Shown: one piece after another, positions 8,606 through 17,393 of the stretch
How the letters are laid out: each line of letters begins with the position of its first letter
How positions within the stretch are numbered: the stretch's first letter is position 1
NCBI RefSeq assembly: GCF_025264625.1
Contig: NZ_CP093313.1
Span: 5,394,001-5,458,000 of the forward strand
Reading direction: 5' to 3'
DNA from: Occallatibacter riparius
Lineage (GTDB): Bacteria > Acidobacteriota > Terriglobia > Terriglobales > Acidobacteriaceae
DNA: 64,000 bases
Notes under the pieces: model-generated
The model's input: only the letters and a program-made list of their open reading frames with translations
What the model was told of the DNA's origin: nothing
Database searches by the model: none
Translations under genes and position numbers: made by a program

Positions 8606-9382
8606 ATGGATAAATCGAGTATTGGCGGCGTGTTCCTCGCCATCGCCGGAATTGTTGCCGGCTTGCTGATGGAAGGCGGGAAGATCAGCCAGGTCCTGCA
8701 GCCCACCGCGGCCCTCATTGTGTTCGGCGGGACATTCGGCGCGGTTCTGCTGCAGTTTCCAATGTCGGCGGTGCTTGGCGCTTTCGGCAGAATCCTTAGA
8801 ATCTTTTCCGCGCCTGGCAAGCAGCAGGATGATCTACTCGTCAAGCAACTCGTCGGATTCGCAAATAAAGCGCGCCGCAGTGGCGTGGTCTCCCTCGACG
8901 CCGATCTAGAAACCATTCAGGATGCCTTTCTCAAACAAGCCGTCATGCTTGCTGTCGACGGAACCGAGCCTGCCGACCTGCGCCGCATCATGCAGGTCTC
9001 GCTCGACTCCTACGCAGAGAACGAAGATCGGTTTCCCGCGGTATTCGAGTCCGCCGGCGGCTTCTCCCCGACCATCGGAATTCTCGGCGCTGTTCTCGGC
9101 CTTATCCAGGTGATGCAGCATTTGGATCAGATTGAGGAGGTTGGCCGGGGCATCGCGGTGGCGTTTGTCGCGACGATTTACGGAGTAGGCATTGCGAATT
9201 TGATTTTTCTACCGATGGCGGGAAAGATGCGCATCCGCCTGCGCGACGACGTGAAGCGGCGGGAGATGATGCTCGAGGGCGTGATCTCGATCCTTGAGGG
9301 GATGAATCCGCGCATGCTCGAAGTGAAACTCGCTGGGTTCCTGGATGACAGGCGACTGAAGAAGCAGGAGCGTGCTGCGTGA
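8606..9382 (+). CDS. motA: Flagellar motor stator protein MotA
   Basis: A 258-residue MotA, the membrane subunit of the proton- or sodium-driven stator that transmits torque to the rotor. Four hydrophobic helices are visible: about 5-25 and 30-55 (AALIVFGGTFGAVLLQFP) near the N-terminus, then about 150-172 (FSPTIGILGAVLGLIQVM) and 183-205 after the cytoplasmic loop. The start has a strong GGAGGAG site. The stop overlaps the GTG start of motB by 4 bases, so the two are translationally coupled. Confidence 0.92.
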   Translation: MDKSSIGGVFLAIAGIVAGLLMEGGKISQVLQPTAALIVFGGTFGAVLLQFPMSAVLGAFGRILRIFSAPGKQQDDLLVKQLVGFANKARRSGVVSLDADLETIQDAFLKQAVMLAVDGTEPADLRRIMQVSLDSYAENEDRFPAVFESAGGFSPTIGILGAVLGLIQVMQHLDQIEEVGRGIAVAFVATIYGVGIANLIFLPMAGKMRIRLRDDVKRREMMLEGVISILEGMNPRMLEVKLAGFLDDRRLKKQERAA

Positions 9383-10203
9383 GGGCGCGCGTACATCGCA
9401 GCCGCGTGACGCATGAGCGCTGGCTGGTTTCGTACGCCGACTTCATTACCCTGCTGTTTGCGTTCTTCGTCGTTCTTTACGCTTTTGCGCGCGCTGACGA
9501 GAAAAAGAAAGCTCAGCTTCCGCAGGCGATCGATTCGGCGTTCACTGCAATGGGCGCGTTTCCTGACTATTCATTCAAGCCGGGCGACGCGAAGTCTGCG
9601 CGCGGTGCAACAGCCTCCGACACCGTTGTGATGGGTATCCAGGCACTCAGTCCCACCATGGTGAAGGATGACCTGAACCGGATCCAACACGAGCTTGAAC
9701 AGAAACTGGCCGGTCAGGTGGCGCAACATACAGTCGTGATCAAGATGGGCCGCGATGGACTGGTGATCAGTTTGCGCGAAGCTGGATTTTTCAATTCCGG
9801 ATCGGCGACACCGCGCCCCGAAGCGCTCCCTGCGATGCGCAAGATCGGCGCATCGCTCGCAGGCACGGTCTACGATCTGCGCGTGGAAGGCCACACAGAT
9901 GATATTCCGATTCACACCGAGCAGTTTGATTCCAACTGGGAACTCTCATCCGCACGCGCCAATCACATCGGCCGCATGTTGCTGGATCTTCACGCAATTC
10001 CACCGGATCGGCTGTCCGCAGCCGGATATGCCGAATTTCATCCACTGGACAGCAACATCACCGCCGAGGGGCGCGCCAACAATCGCCGTGTGGACCTCAT
10101 CGTGCTCCCGGTTACGGCAATCAACTTTGCCGCTGCAAACTCCGTGCGCTCCAATGGCCCATGGCGCAAGATCACCGATGAGGACGAGCCGAAGACGAAA
10201 TAG
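9379..10203 (+). CDS. motB: Flagellar motor stator protein MotB
   Basis: A 274-residue MotB that begins with GTG overlapping the motA stop. A single N-terminal helix contains SYADFITLLFAFFVVLYAF. The Asp at residue 21 is the ion-carrying aspartate expected in stators. The C-terminal half is an OmpA/MotB peptidoglycan-binding domain with VEGHTDDIPI and NRRVDLIVL. Between them lies a linker of about 90 residues with little conservation. The combination anchors the motA/motB stator to the cell wall. Confidence 0.92.
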   Translation: MRARVHRSRVTHERWLVSYADFITLLFAFFVVLYAFARADEKKKAQLPQAIDSAFTAMGAFPDYSFKPGDAKSARGATASDTVVMGIQALSPTMVKDDLNRIQHELEQKLAGQVAQHTVVIKMGRDGLVISLREAGFFNSGSATPRPEALPAMRKIGASLAGTVYDLRVEGHTDDIPIHTEQFDSNWELSSARANHIGRMLLDLHAIPPDRLSAAGYAEFHPLDSNITAEGRANNRRVDLIVLPVTAINFAAANSVRSNGPWRKITDEDEPKTK

Positions 10204-10211
10204 CCTGGCGC

Positions 10212-10628
10212 CTACTCGACCCCAAGCACCTTCACGATGACGCGCTTGCGCCGCTGGCCGTCGAACTCCGCATAGAACACGCGTTGCCATGTGCCAAGGT
10301 CGAGGCGGCCATTCGTGACAGGCAACGTGGTTTCATGGTGCAGCAGCAGCGACTTCAAATGTGCGTCGCCGTTGTCTTCGCCGGTCTGATGGTGCTTATA
10401 ATCGGGACGCGCCGGAGCCAGTTCCTCGAGCCATTTACCTATGTCTTCAATCAGCCCGCTCTCAAGATCGTTGACATAAACCGCTGCCGTAATGTGCATG
10501 GGGGAAACGAAGCAGAGCCCATCGCGCACACCGCTCTTGCGGACGATCTCTTCGACTTTGTCGGTGATGTGCACCATCTCACGCCGCTTTTTGGTTTCAA
10601 AGACAAGATATTCCGTATGACTCTTCAT
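10212..10628 (-). CDS. YjbQ / UPF0047 family protein (secondary thiamine-phosphate synthase)
   Basis: A 138-residue YjbQ family protein. Some members have weak thiamine-phosphate synthase activity, but the physiological role is uncertain. Visible motifs are LCFVSPMHITAAV, the YKHHQTGEDNGDAHLKSLLL stretch with its clustered histidines (likely metal or active-site ligands), and the closing LGTWQRVFYAEFDG. A longer open frame runs upstream to 11003, but only the part from the ATG at 10628 is family sequence. The rest is antisense to the TPR gene. It converges with motB. Confidence 0.85.
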   Translation of the reverse strand: MKSHTEYLVFETKKRREMVHITDKVEEIVRKSGVRDGLCFVSPMHITAAVYVNDLESGLIEDIGKWLEELAPARPDYKHHQTGEDNGDAHLKSLLLHHETTLPVTNGRLDLGTWQRVFYAEFDGQRRKRVIVKVLGVE

Positions 10629-10679
10629 TGCGCCTCCACTTGAATCTGCCCAAGCCTTATCCTTATAACAGTGACCACG

Positions 10680-11039
10680 ATGGGCCGCCAATCCGCACAC
10701 GAACTCTCGGAGGCCGGAATGGAACTTCTGGCCGCGGGCCAGCCTGCCGAGGCAGCCCGCGTCTTTCGTGCCTCCATTGCCGCCGATGAGCATTATTACG
10801 AAGCGCACCACGGCCTGGTGCGTGCATTGCGCGATGCCGGACAGTTGGAGAATGCCATCGGCGCAGCGCTGGCGCTGACCGCGCTTACTCCCAATGACCC
10901 CTTGGCGCACACTGCGCTCTCCATCTCGCTGCAGACAGCCGGCCATATTCCTGAAGCCGAAGCCGCCGCAGCCAAAGCACGCATTGTGGAGTGGAAGATC
11001 CAATTGCAGTCCTCGCCCGACGAGAATCCCTCCCTGTGA
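10680..11039 (+). CDS. Small TPR-repeat protein
   Basis: A 119-residue protein with about two to three tetratricopeptide repeats (GMELLAAGQPAEAARVFRAS, then YYEAHHGLVRALRDAGQLEN, then DPLAHTALSISLQTAGHIPE). It is probably a cytoplasmic protein-protein interaction scaffold with no recognisable signal peptide. A GTG at 10671 is an alternative start three codons earlier. The TGA stop overlaps the GTG start of the EndoIII-like gene (GTGA), indicating coupled translation with that gene. Confidence 0.75.
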   Translation: MGRQSAHELSEAGMELLAAGQPAEAARVFRASIAADEHYYEAHHGLVRALRDAGQLENAIGAALALTALTPNDPLAHTALSISLQTAGHIPEAEAAAAKARIVEWKIQLQSSPDENPSL

Positions 11040-11737
11040 AATCCCGGAAAAGACAGAGCTCCGCTGGACGCATTCGCCGCATACACAACCGCCTGTTGGA
11101 GGTCTATGGTCCGCAAGCGTGGTGGCCTGCGCAGACCCGCTTCGAGGTGATCCTCGGCGCCTATCTCACCCAGAACACCGCATGGAAGGCGGTCGAGCTC
11201 TCGCTGGCCAACCTTCGCGCTGCCGGGGCACTGACGATCGCCGGTCTGCGAGGTGTGTCGCTGGATGAGTTGCAACGGCTGATTCGGCCGTCAGGGTTCA
11301 TCACTCGTAAAGCGCCGGCGTTGAAAGCGTTCGTCTCGATGCTGGATGCAGAATTCGGTGGATCGCTCGACACGCTGTCTGCGATACCCACGGATACTCT
11401 TCGAGAGCGCCTTCTCACGCTGCCCGGAGTGGGCCCCGAAACGGCTGATGCCATCATGCTCTACGCGCTTGGCCACACGGTTCCCGTGGCCGACGAGTAT
11501 CTGCGCCGCATCGCTGAACGGCATCGCCTGATCACGCCGCCTCCGCAGAAGAACCGGCGGGGCTACGACTCGCTTGTGCAACTAACATCCGAAGCATTCG
11601 CCAGCGAGCCTGCGAACGAAAGGGCCCAGCACTTCAATGAGTTTCATGCGCTAACGGTTGCGGTGGGTAAGGCGCATTGCGGGCGCACTCCGCGCTGCGA
11701 AGGATGCCCGCTGGCCTACGATCTTGAGAATGCTTGA
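11036..11737 (+). CDS. Endonuclease III-related HhH-GPD protein
   Basis: A 233-residue base-excision-repair type HhH-GPD protein. The helix-hairpin-helix is LPGVGPETAD at 129-138. The conserved catalytic aspartate is D153 in PVADEYLRRI. In Nth-type glycosylases/lyases the HhH is followed by a catalytic Lys; here that place is Glu135, so lyase activity would be absent. The C-terminal iron-sulfur loop has only three Cys (HCGRTPRCEGC) and the fourth expected Cys is missing before the end. It resembles the 'endonuclease III-like' group with uncertain substrate. The GTG start overlaps the TPR gene stop by 4 bases. Confidence 0.8.
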   Translation: MKSRKRQSSAGRIRRIHNRLLEVYGPQAWWPAQTRFEVILGAYLTQNTAWKAVELSLANLRAAGALTIAGLRGVSLDELQRLIRPSGFITRKAPALKAFVSMLDAEFGGSLDTLSAIPTDTLRERLLTLPGVGPETADAIMLYALGHTVPVADEYLRRIAERHRLITPPPQKNRRGYDSLVQLTSEAFASEPANERAQHFNEFHALTVAVGKAHCGRTPRCEGCPLAYDLENA

Positions 11738-11742
11738 TCGCC

Positions 11743-12177
11743 CTATTTGGCCGGCGCAGGCCGGATGATCAGATCGATACCAGATTCTGCGAAGATGGTC
11801 CGCGTGATCTCGAAGCTCTCGATCCAGCGCTCATTGTTGTTCTCGAGCGTGACCACGCGCTTGATGCCGGCCTGCACAATCACTGCTCCGCAATTCGAGC
11901 ACGGCATGAACGGAACAACGTAGAGCGTGCATCCATCGAGCGGCTGGCGCGCGCTGAGAATTGCATTCATCTCGGCATGAATGATAGTGCGGTATTTCTG
12001 CTCGCGATCGTGGAGGCGCGAATCGGAGTCGTCAATTCCTGCAGGGTGGCCGTTGAACCCCAGCGAGACCACGAACTTACCGCGCGTGATGACCGCGCCC
12101 ACCTTCGTGCTTGGGTCCTTTGACCAGGTAGCCACCAATGCGGCCATATCGAGGAATCTCGCGTCCCAATCGCTCAT
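11743..12177 (-). CDS. dCMP deaminase-like (ComEB family) zinc deaminase
   Basis: A 144-residue cytidine/deoxycytidylate deaminase family protein, most like dCMP deaminase, which makes dUMP for dTTP synthesis. The zinc and proton-relay residues are H67 and E69 in IIHAEMNAI, and C93 and C96 in MPCSNCGA. The N-terminal MSDWDARFLDMAALVATWSKDPSTKVGAVI is typical. The ATG at 12177 is chosen because AAGAAGGAG lies just upstream, although the frame is open 22 codons further. It converges with the EndoIII-like gene. Confidence 0.88.
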   Translation of the reverse strand: MSDWDARFLDMAALVATWSKDPSTKVGAVITRGKFVVSLGFNGHPAGIDDSDSRLHDREQKYRTIIHAEMNAILSARQPLDGCTLYVVPFMPCSNCGAVIVQAGIKRVVTLENNNERWIESFEITRTIFAESGIDLIIRPAPAK

Positions 12178-12345
12178 GGGCTCCTTCTTTGCGGGGGTGT
12201 CAGAATCTCTTTTCAGCCTAACAGGCACCTGCGGTGCGGCCACCTTCCATAGGTTCCAGCCAGGGCGCCTTCCGTTTCTCCCTCATGCTGGAAGCCCCAG
12301 GCCTCAATTTCGAAGACTTGGGGCATCCGCACTTCCTCGTCCTGT

Positions 12346-14553
12346 CTAAGGCTTGTATTCTCCGGCTGTATCGACATCCAGCGTACCCTGCACCGGCAGG
12401 CTGTCGCTCGATCCACCCGCCAGCACACGCACCTGTTCCTTCTCCACGCGCCACTCGTGCGCCGAAGCATCCCAGTAAGCAAGATCGCGCGGCTTCAGAT
12501 CGAGCGTAACGGTCTCGCTGCCGCCCGGAGCGACATGCACCCGCTTGAACCCCTTCAGCTCAAGCTGCGGCCGTTCCACCTTCGAACCCAGGTGCTGGAC
12601 ATACATCTGCACCACCTCATCGCTGGCACGCTTGCCTGTGTTCTTCACCTTCACCGCGACCTGCACCGTACCATCGGCGTTCACGTGCGACGCGCTCAAC
12701 TTCACGCCCTCATATGCGAACGTGGTGTAGCTGAGCCCGTAGCCAAACGCGTAGAGCGGCTTCTGCTTCGAGTACAGATACGTGCGCCCATGCAGCAGGT
12801 TGTAATCCATGATGGGCAGCAGCTGGTCGTCGCCCGTAGGCCAGGTCTGGTTCAGCCGGCCCGCCGGCGAGTAGTCGCCGAACAGCACATCCGCCAGTCC
12901 GTGCCCTTCCTCCTGGCTGTTATGCGTCATGTGGATGATGGCCGGCAGTTTCTGCTGGCTCCACACAATCGCATACGGGAAGCTCGAGCGCAGCACTTCA
13001 ATGGTGCGCGGGTTGGCCGCGAACACCTGCTTCACAAGCTCTTCCTGCTCTAACGCGATGGTCTTGCGATCCACGCTTTCTTTGCCGTTCGAAGGCACCG
13101 GGCACTGATCCCAGCCTGCATTGCACGTGGGATGATTGCCGACGACAACGATCGCCACATCGGCCTTCTTTGCGATGGCAGCGGCCTCTTCGGCGTTCGA
13201 ACCATCGCTGACCAGCACGTTGACCTTGCCGCCGACCGCCTCCTTAATGCCATCGATAATCCCCACCGAGTACGGAGGCGTGCCGCTGTACCAATCCAGC
13301 AACACCGTATTAGCCCACGGCCCGATGACCGCGATCGTCTTCAGCTTGGAGCGATCCAGCGGCAGCGTATTCTTCTCGTTCTTGAGCAGCACAATCGACT
13401 CGTCCGTTGCCTTGCGCACCAGTTCCCTGCTCGCCGGCTGGTCCCACGGCGCCAGCGCGCCATCGGTGGCTACGCCGATCTTCGCATAGGGATCGACGCC
13501 CGCCGGATCCATTTCGCCCAGCCGCAGATAAAGGCGCAGCAGATTCTTCAGCGCAGCATCCATATCGGCTTCGGTCACCAGGCCATCTTTGAGGGCCTTG
13601 GTCAGGTCGCCCTTGTAGTTGTCCAGGAAGTGATTGATGCCGGCCTTCACCGCCGCTGCCGAGCCCTGCTCCTTGTTCGGGAACGTCTTGTGCGCGCTGA
13701 TCAATAGCCCGAGTGCGCCGCCGTCCGTGCAAATGAGCCCGTCGTTGTGCCACTCGTCGATCATGATCGACTTCAGGATCGGGTGGATCATCATCGGCGT
13801 GCCGTTCCAAGAGTTGTAGGCAGCCATGACAGCCCGCGATCCGCCCTCTTCAAATCCCATGCGGAACGGAACCGAGTAGTACTCGCGGAAGAGGCGCTCA
13901 TCAAAATCGGACGAGCTCGATGCGCGGCCGTGCTCATTCTCGTTCGCCAGGAAATGCTTCATCAGCGACGAAGCCAGCCAATGCTTGGGATCGGGCCCCT
14001 GCAAACCACGCATGAAGCCGACTGACATCGACCCGACAAGGTACGGGTCCTCACCCATCGACTCTTCCGTGCGGCCCCACCGCGGATCGCGGCTCAGATC
14101 CACATTGGGTGCGCGTACAACCACACCACCAAAGTCGTACACCGGGTTTTGATAGTAGTAGCGCGCCTCCTGCCCTTCCAGCGCGCCAATCTTCTTCATC
14201 AGATCGACGTCCCATGTGTTTCCCAGCCCCTTCTCCTGCGGGAAGGTCGTCGTCGGTAGCGGCTGTCGGCCGCGCGGACCCCATCCTCCGGGCCCGCCCA
14301 GCGCTAAACCGTGCAGACCTTCCACCTGGCCGGAAAAGACCAACTTCAGCCGATCGAACTTCGGATGATCCGACATCAACTGAACCTTCTCATCCAGGCT
14401 TAGGCGGCCCAGCAGATCGGCGATGCGCTGATCGTCTGACAACTTCGTATCGCGGAATGGATAGTCGGCCTGCGCCAAGGTGAAGATTGGGGCGGCAAAC
14501 AGAAGCAAAAAGACACACAAAAGCGATTTTTTAGAGCATACTCGCACGTACAT
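12346..14553 (-). CDS. Glycoside hydrolase family 3 beta-glucosidase, secreted
   Basis: A 735-residue family 3 glycoside hydrolase with an N-terminal signal peptide (SLLCVFLLLFAAPIFTLA). The (beta/alpha)8 domain spans about 35-370, and the predicted nucleophile is Asp277 in LICTDGGALGLL. The alpha/beta sandwich domain lies at about 400-590 (VIGPWANTVLLDWYSG), and a C-terminal fibronectin-III-like domain at about 630-735. The order resembles BglX-type periplasmic beta-glucosidases/xylosidases that release sugars from plant oligosaccharides. The precise substrate cannot be read from sequence. The neighbouring genes do not form an obvious polysaccharide-utilisation cluster. Confidence 0.88.
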   Translation of the reverse strand: MYVRVCSKKSLLCVFLLLFAAPIFTLAQADYPFRDTKLSDDQRIADLLGRLSLDEKVQLMSDHPKFDRLKLVFSGQVEGLHGLALGGPGGWGPRGRQPLPTTTFPQEKGLGNTWDVDLMKKIGALEGQEARYYYQNPVYDFGGVVVRAPNVDLSRDPRWGRTEESMGEDPYLVGSMSVGFMRGLQGPDPKHWLASSLMKHFLANENEHGRASSSSDFDERLFREYYSVPFRMGFEEGGSRAVMAAYNSWNGTPMMIHPILKSIMIDEWHNDGLICTDGGALGLLISAHKTFPNKEQGSAAAVKAGINHFLDNYKGDLTKALKDGLVTEADMDAALKNLLRLYLRLGEMDPAGVDPYAKIGVATDGALAPWDQPASRELVRKATDESIVLLKNEKNTLPLDRSKLKTIAVIGPWANTVLLDWYSGTPPYSVGIIDGIKEAVGGKVNVLVSDGSNAEEAAAIAKKADVAIVVVGNHPTCNAGWDQCPVPSNGKESVDRKTIALEQEELVKQVFAANPRTIEVLRSSFPYAIVWSQQKLPAIIHMTHNSQEEGHGLADVLFGDYSPAGRLNQTWPTGDDQLLPIMDYNLLHGRTYLYSKQKPLYAFGYGLSYTTFAYEGVKLSASHVNADGTVQVAVKVKNTGKRASDEVVQMYVQHLGSKVERPQLELKGFKRVHVAPGGSETVTLDLKPRDLAYWDASAHEWRVEKEQVRVLAGGSSDSLPVQGTLDVDTAGEYKP

Positions 14554-14596
14554 TCGGGTCTCCAGGAGTGAACAGCGAAGAGTAACACAATGCAGT

Positions 14597-14743
14597 TGTC
14601 AGTGATCAGTTGTCAGTGGTCAGTATTTCCGCCTCCACGGCAATCTCGAACTCTGCGTAGATCCGGGCGACGCCTATTCCTGCGAAGAAGCGTTAGAGCC
14701 CGAGGTCGAGCGGGTTCTGACAACTGACAACTGATCACTAACA
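14597..14743. repeat. MITE-like hairpin element with 27-bp inverted arms
   Basis: Arms at 14597-14623 and 14717-14743 are inverted copies matching at 25 of 27 positions. Each arm is itself made of slipped copies of CAGTTGTCAGT-like words. About 93 bases of non-coding DNA separate them. No clear target duplication is visible. The whole gap between the GH3 gene and the pilin gene (14554-14846) holds this element and no gene. Confidence 0.6.
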
Positions 14744-14846
14744 GCTCGCTTTTGAGCGCTTTCTTTCCCCAACGCGTCCATACGTTGTAGGATTCTCTTC
14801 GGAAGGGCTGCTGCCGCGGCCTGCCCGGTGAGGGGCTCACAACCTT

Positions 14847-15377
14847 ATGACACGCACGAACTTGCTTCATCTCAGACGCAATCGCCGCCCGCAGCCCAAC
14901 GGCTTCACGCTCATGGAATTGCTGATCGTGATGGCGATTATCGCGATTCTCATGCTCATTGCCATTCCCACCATGGGAAACATGACGCGCTATGCCAATG
15001 AGACGTCGGCCATCAAGTCGGTGCAGGCTATCAATCTGGCGCAGAGCCAGTACAGCACAACGTTTCCCAGCAACGGTTTTGCCTGCTCGCTGACTGCTCT
15101 TGGCGGCGATCCGCACGCCGGGCCGCCAACCGCGACCAGCGCGCACGTGCTCGACCAGGGACTCGCAAGCGGCGTGAAGTCGGGCTACCAGTTTGCGATC
15201 ACGAATTGCGTGAAGAACAGCCAAAACGGCGGTGATCGCGTCACGGGCTACACCATCATTGCTCAGCCTCTAACAGTCGGAAAGTCCGGCAATCGCACCT
15301 TCTGCGGCGATGAGGGTGGCGAAATCAAGTTCGATCCCACCGGCGGAACCAACTGCACCCAGAACCTCAGCCAATGA
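14847..15377 (+). CDS. Type IV pilin-like prepilin
   Basis: A 176-residue protein with a classical type III (prepilin) signal: a short basic leader, cleavage expected after Gly19 before Phe20, Glu at +5, and the hydrophobic helix FTLMELLIVMAIIAILMLIA. The mature part has four cysteines that could form disulfides (C-terminal region FCGDEGGEIKF). It may be a pilin or pseudopilin of a type IV pilus or type II secretion system. No assembly genes are nearby, so the system is unassigned. Its TGA overlaps the ATG of the lolA-like gene by 4 bases. Confidence 0.85.
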   Translation: MTRTNLLHLRRNRRPQPNGFTLMELLIVMAIIAILMLIAIPTMGNMTRYANETSAIKSVQAINLAQSQYSTTFPSNGFACSLTALGGDPHAGPPTATSAHVLDQGLASGVKSGYQFAITNCVKNSQNGGDRVTGYTIIAQPLTVGKSGNRTFCGDEGGEIKFDPTGGTNCTQNLSQ

Positions 15378-16054
15378 CAGAAGACTCTCAATCGGTCCGC
15401 GGCGGCCGGCTCTTGCTGGCCGCCGTTGCTTTATGGGCGGGTTTGCTCGCGGCCCCGCTTCCGGCACAAACACCCGATGCCCATACCCTTGCGCAGAAGG
15501 TCGACCGGCACTACAACAAGCTGCACTCCCTCAAAGCCGGTTTTGTCGAGAGCTACAATGGCCTCGGCGTGAAGCGAACCGAGAGCGGAACGCTGCTGCT
15601 CGAAAAGCCCGGTCGTATGCGCTGGGACTACTCCTCGCCCGCTGGAAAGATCTTCCTCCTCGACGGCAAATACGCATGGTTCTACCATCAGGGTGATCCG
15701 CAGGTCCAGCGCATGAAAGCCAAGGAGCTAGATGATCTGCGCTCGCCGTTGCGTTTTCTGCTCGGCCACACCGAACTCGAAAAGGAGTTCAACCAGCTCA
15801 CGCTCAAGCCCGCCGCCAATGGAGAGTTCACGCTCACCGGCGTTCCCAAAGGCCAGGAAAACCGCATTCAACAGGTGTCGCTCAGCGTGCGGCCTGACGG
15901 CGCCATCACCGGCATCGCCATCGAAGAAATCGACGGCGCGATGACCACCTTCTCGTTCACAAACGAGGCGGCCAATACAGCGGTCCCACCCAACTCTTTC
16001 CGATTCACACCACCCGCAGGCGTGCCAGTGATAGATGGAATGCCACCCGTCTAG
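15374..16054 (+). CDS. lolA: Outer-membrane lipoprotein carrier LolA
   Basis: A 226-residue LolA-family protein, the periplasmic chaperone that ferries lipoproteins from the LolCDE complex to the outer membrane. It has an N-terminal signal peptide ending near PLPAQ. Family stretches are SLKAGFVESYNGLGVKRTES, the GRMRWDYSSPAGKIFLLDG strand pair, and the C-terminal EIDGAMTTFSFTNEAANTAV. The start codon overlaps the pilin stop (ATGA), suggesting translational coupling, although a functional link to a pilin is not obvious. Confidence 0.85.
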   Translation: MTEDSQSVRGGRLLLAAVALWAGLLAAPLPAQTPDAHTLAQKVDRHYNKLHSLKAGFVESYNGLGVKRTESGTLLLEKPGRMRWDYSSPAGKIFLLDGKYAWFYHQGDPQVQRMKAKELDDLRSPLRFLLGHTELEKEFNQLTLKPAANGEFTLTGVPKGQENRIQQVSLSVRPDGAITGIAIEEIDGAMTTFSFTNEAANTAVPPNSFRFTPPAGVPVIDGMPPV

Positions 16055-16069
16055 CGGAACCTGCCCGCC

Positions 16070-17311
16070 TCACTCGTAACGCAACGCTTCAATCGGATCC
16101 AGGTTCGCCGCGCGAATCGCAGGAATCATCCCGCTGACCAGCCCCGTGAGCACCAGGATGATCGTCGCGACGACGACCGATATGGGCGAGATGATGAGCT
16201 GGATATCGGCGTCCTGAGCGTGCAGCGCAATCTCGCTGTAGAAGGGAATGCGGCCCACCAGCACCGAGATCAGGTAAGCCAGCCCCACCCCGCAGAATCC
16301 CCCGACACCGGTGATTACCATCGCTTCCGATAGAAACTGCGTAAGAATGTGTTTGCGCTGGGCGCCCAGGGCCTTCTCGATGCCGATCTCCCGCGTGCGC
16401 TGCTGCACCGCCACCAGCATGATGTTCATCAACCCAATGCCCGCAATGCCCAGCGTGAGCGTCCCCACAAACGCCAGCAGAATCTGCAGCGCCATCGACA
16501 AAATGCTGAACTGATGCAGTTGCGTAAGCAGGTTGGCGACGTAGATGGCGTTGTGATCAGACGGGCGGAAGTGATGCGCCGAAGCAAGCGTGGCCCGCAC
16601 ATTCTGCTCGATGAGTTGATAGTTCCCCTGGTAGTTGAACCACAGCCCGCCCAGGTACTTGGTGTCCGTCAGATCGCTCATCGTGGAGAACGGAATATAG
16701 ATCTGGCGGTTGCGGTCGCTGTCTTCGCCTTCCTGCATCTTGGGAGTGAGCACGCCGACGATGATGAAGTGAACCCCGTTCAGCCGGATGGTCTGGCCGA
16801 TCGCCCATTGCCCCGAGAACAGCTTGGTCTTGGCCTCAGAGCCGATGACACATACATGGGCGCGCTGCTGCTCCTCAGTGGCGTTGAAGAAGCGGCCCGA
16901 ATCCGTGTCGAGTTTCCAGATGTCCTGGAACACTGCGCGGGTGCCGTTCACCGTCCATGTGTAGGAGTGCAGGTCATTCTGGACCGTGACGTCTTTAAAT
17001 GCCATGGGCGAAATGTGGTTGATCCCCGGAACCGCCGCAACAATGCGATCAATGTCTTCCTGCGTGAGTCGCACCTGCACACCGGCCTTGTCACCACCGG
17101 CCTGTTCGCTGGTGCGGCCCGGGAAGACTCCAATGATGTTCGTGCCCCACTGCGAGAAGATGGCCTCAATGGCGCGCGTAAAGCCGGCGCCATAAGCGAG
17201 CAGCAGCACGACGGTAGCAATGCCCCACGCCATGCCGACCATCGTGATCGTGGTACGGCGGCGGTTGTAGAGCATCGCCTCCCAAGCCTGGCCGAAGATG
17301 TCTTTGAGCAT
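16070..17311 (-). CDS. MacB/FtsX-type ABC transporter permease (copy 1)
   Basis: A 413-residue MacB-like permease: an N-terminal membrane helix (about 20-45), a large periplasmic MacB_PCD domain, and three C-terminal helices (about 285-400) of the FtsX domain, ending AIRAANLDPIEALRYE. The ATG at 17311 is used because AGGAG precedes it. The frame continues upstream to 17428, where it would overlap the next gene. Such permeases need a separate ATPase, and none lies in the window. It follows copy 2 closely, so the two probably form a heteromeric export or signalling complex. Confidence 0.82.
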   Translation of the reverse strand: MLKDIFGQAWEAMLYNRRRTTITMVGMAWGIATVVLLLAYGAGFTRAIEAIFSQWGTNIIGVFPGRTSEQAGGDKAGVQVRLTQEDIDRIVAAVPGINHISPMAFKDVTVQNDLHSYTWTVNGTRAVFQDIWKLDTDSGRFFNATEEQQRAHVCVIGSEAKTKLFSGQWAIGQTIRLNGVHFIIVGVLTPKMQEGEDSDRNRQIYIPFSTMSDLTDTKYLGGLWFNYQGNYQLIEQNVRATLASAHHFRPSDHNAIYVANLLTQLHQFSILSMALQILLAFVGTLTLGIAGIGLMNIMLVAVQQRTREIGIEKALGAQRKHILTQFLSEAMVITGVGGFCGVGLAYLISVLVGRIPFYSEIALHAQDADIQLIISPISVVVATIILVLTGLVSGMIPAIRAANLDPIEALRYE

Positions 17312-17393
17312 GGCAGCTAGCTCCTGGCTTACAGCTCTTCGTATCCGTTGTTTGGTGCTGACTTCGTCATCCGATGCCAAATCCGCTAAGCCT

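Noticed and set aside
12262..12330. Hairpin-prone sequence (GCCCCAGG with CTTGGGGC) between the GH3 and dCMP deaminase genes
   Set aside because: Could be a terminator or a common dispersed repeat, but the stem is short, the loop long, and no T run follows; not certain enough to list.
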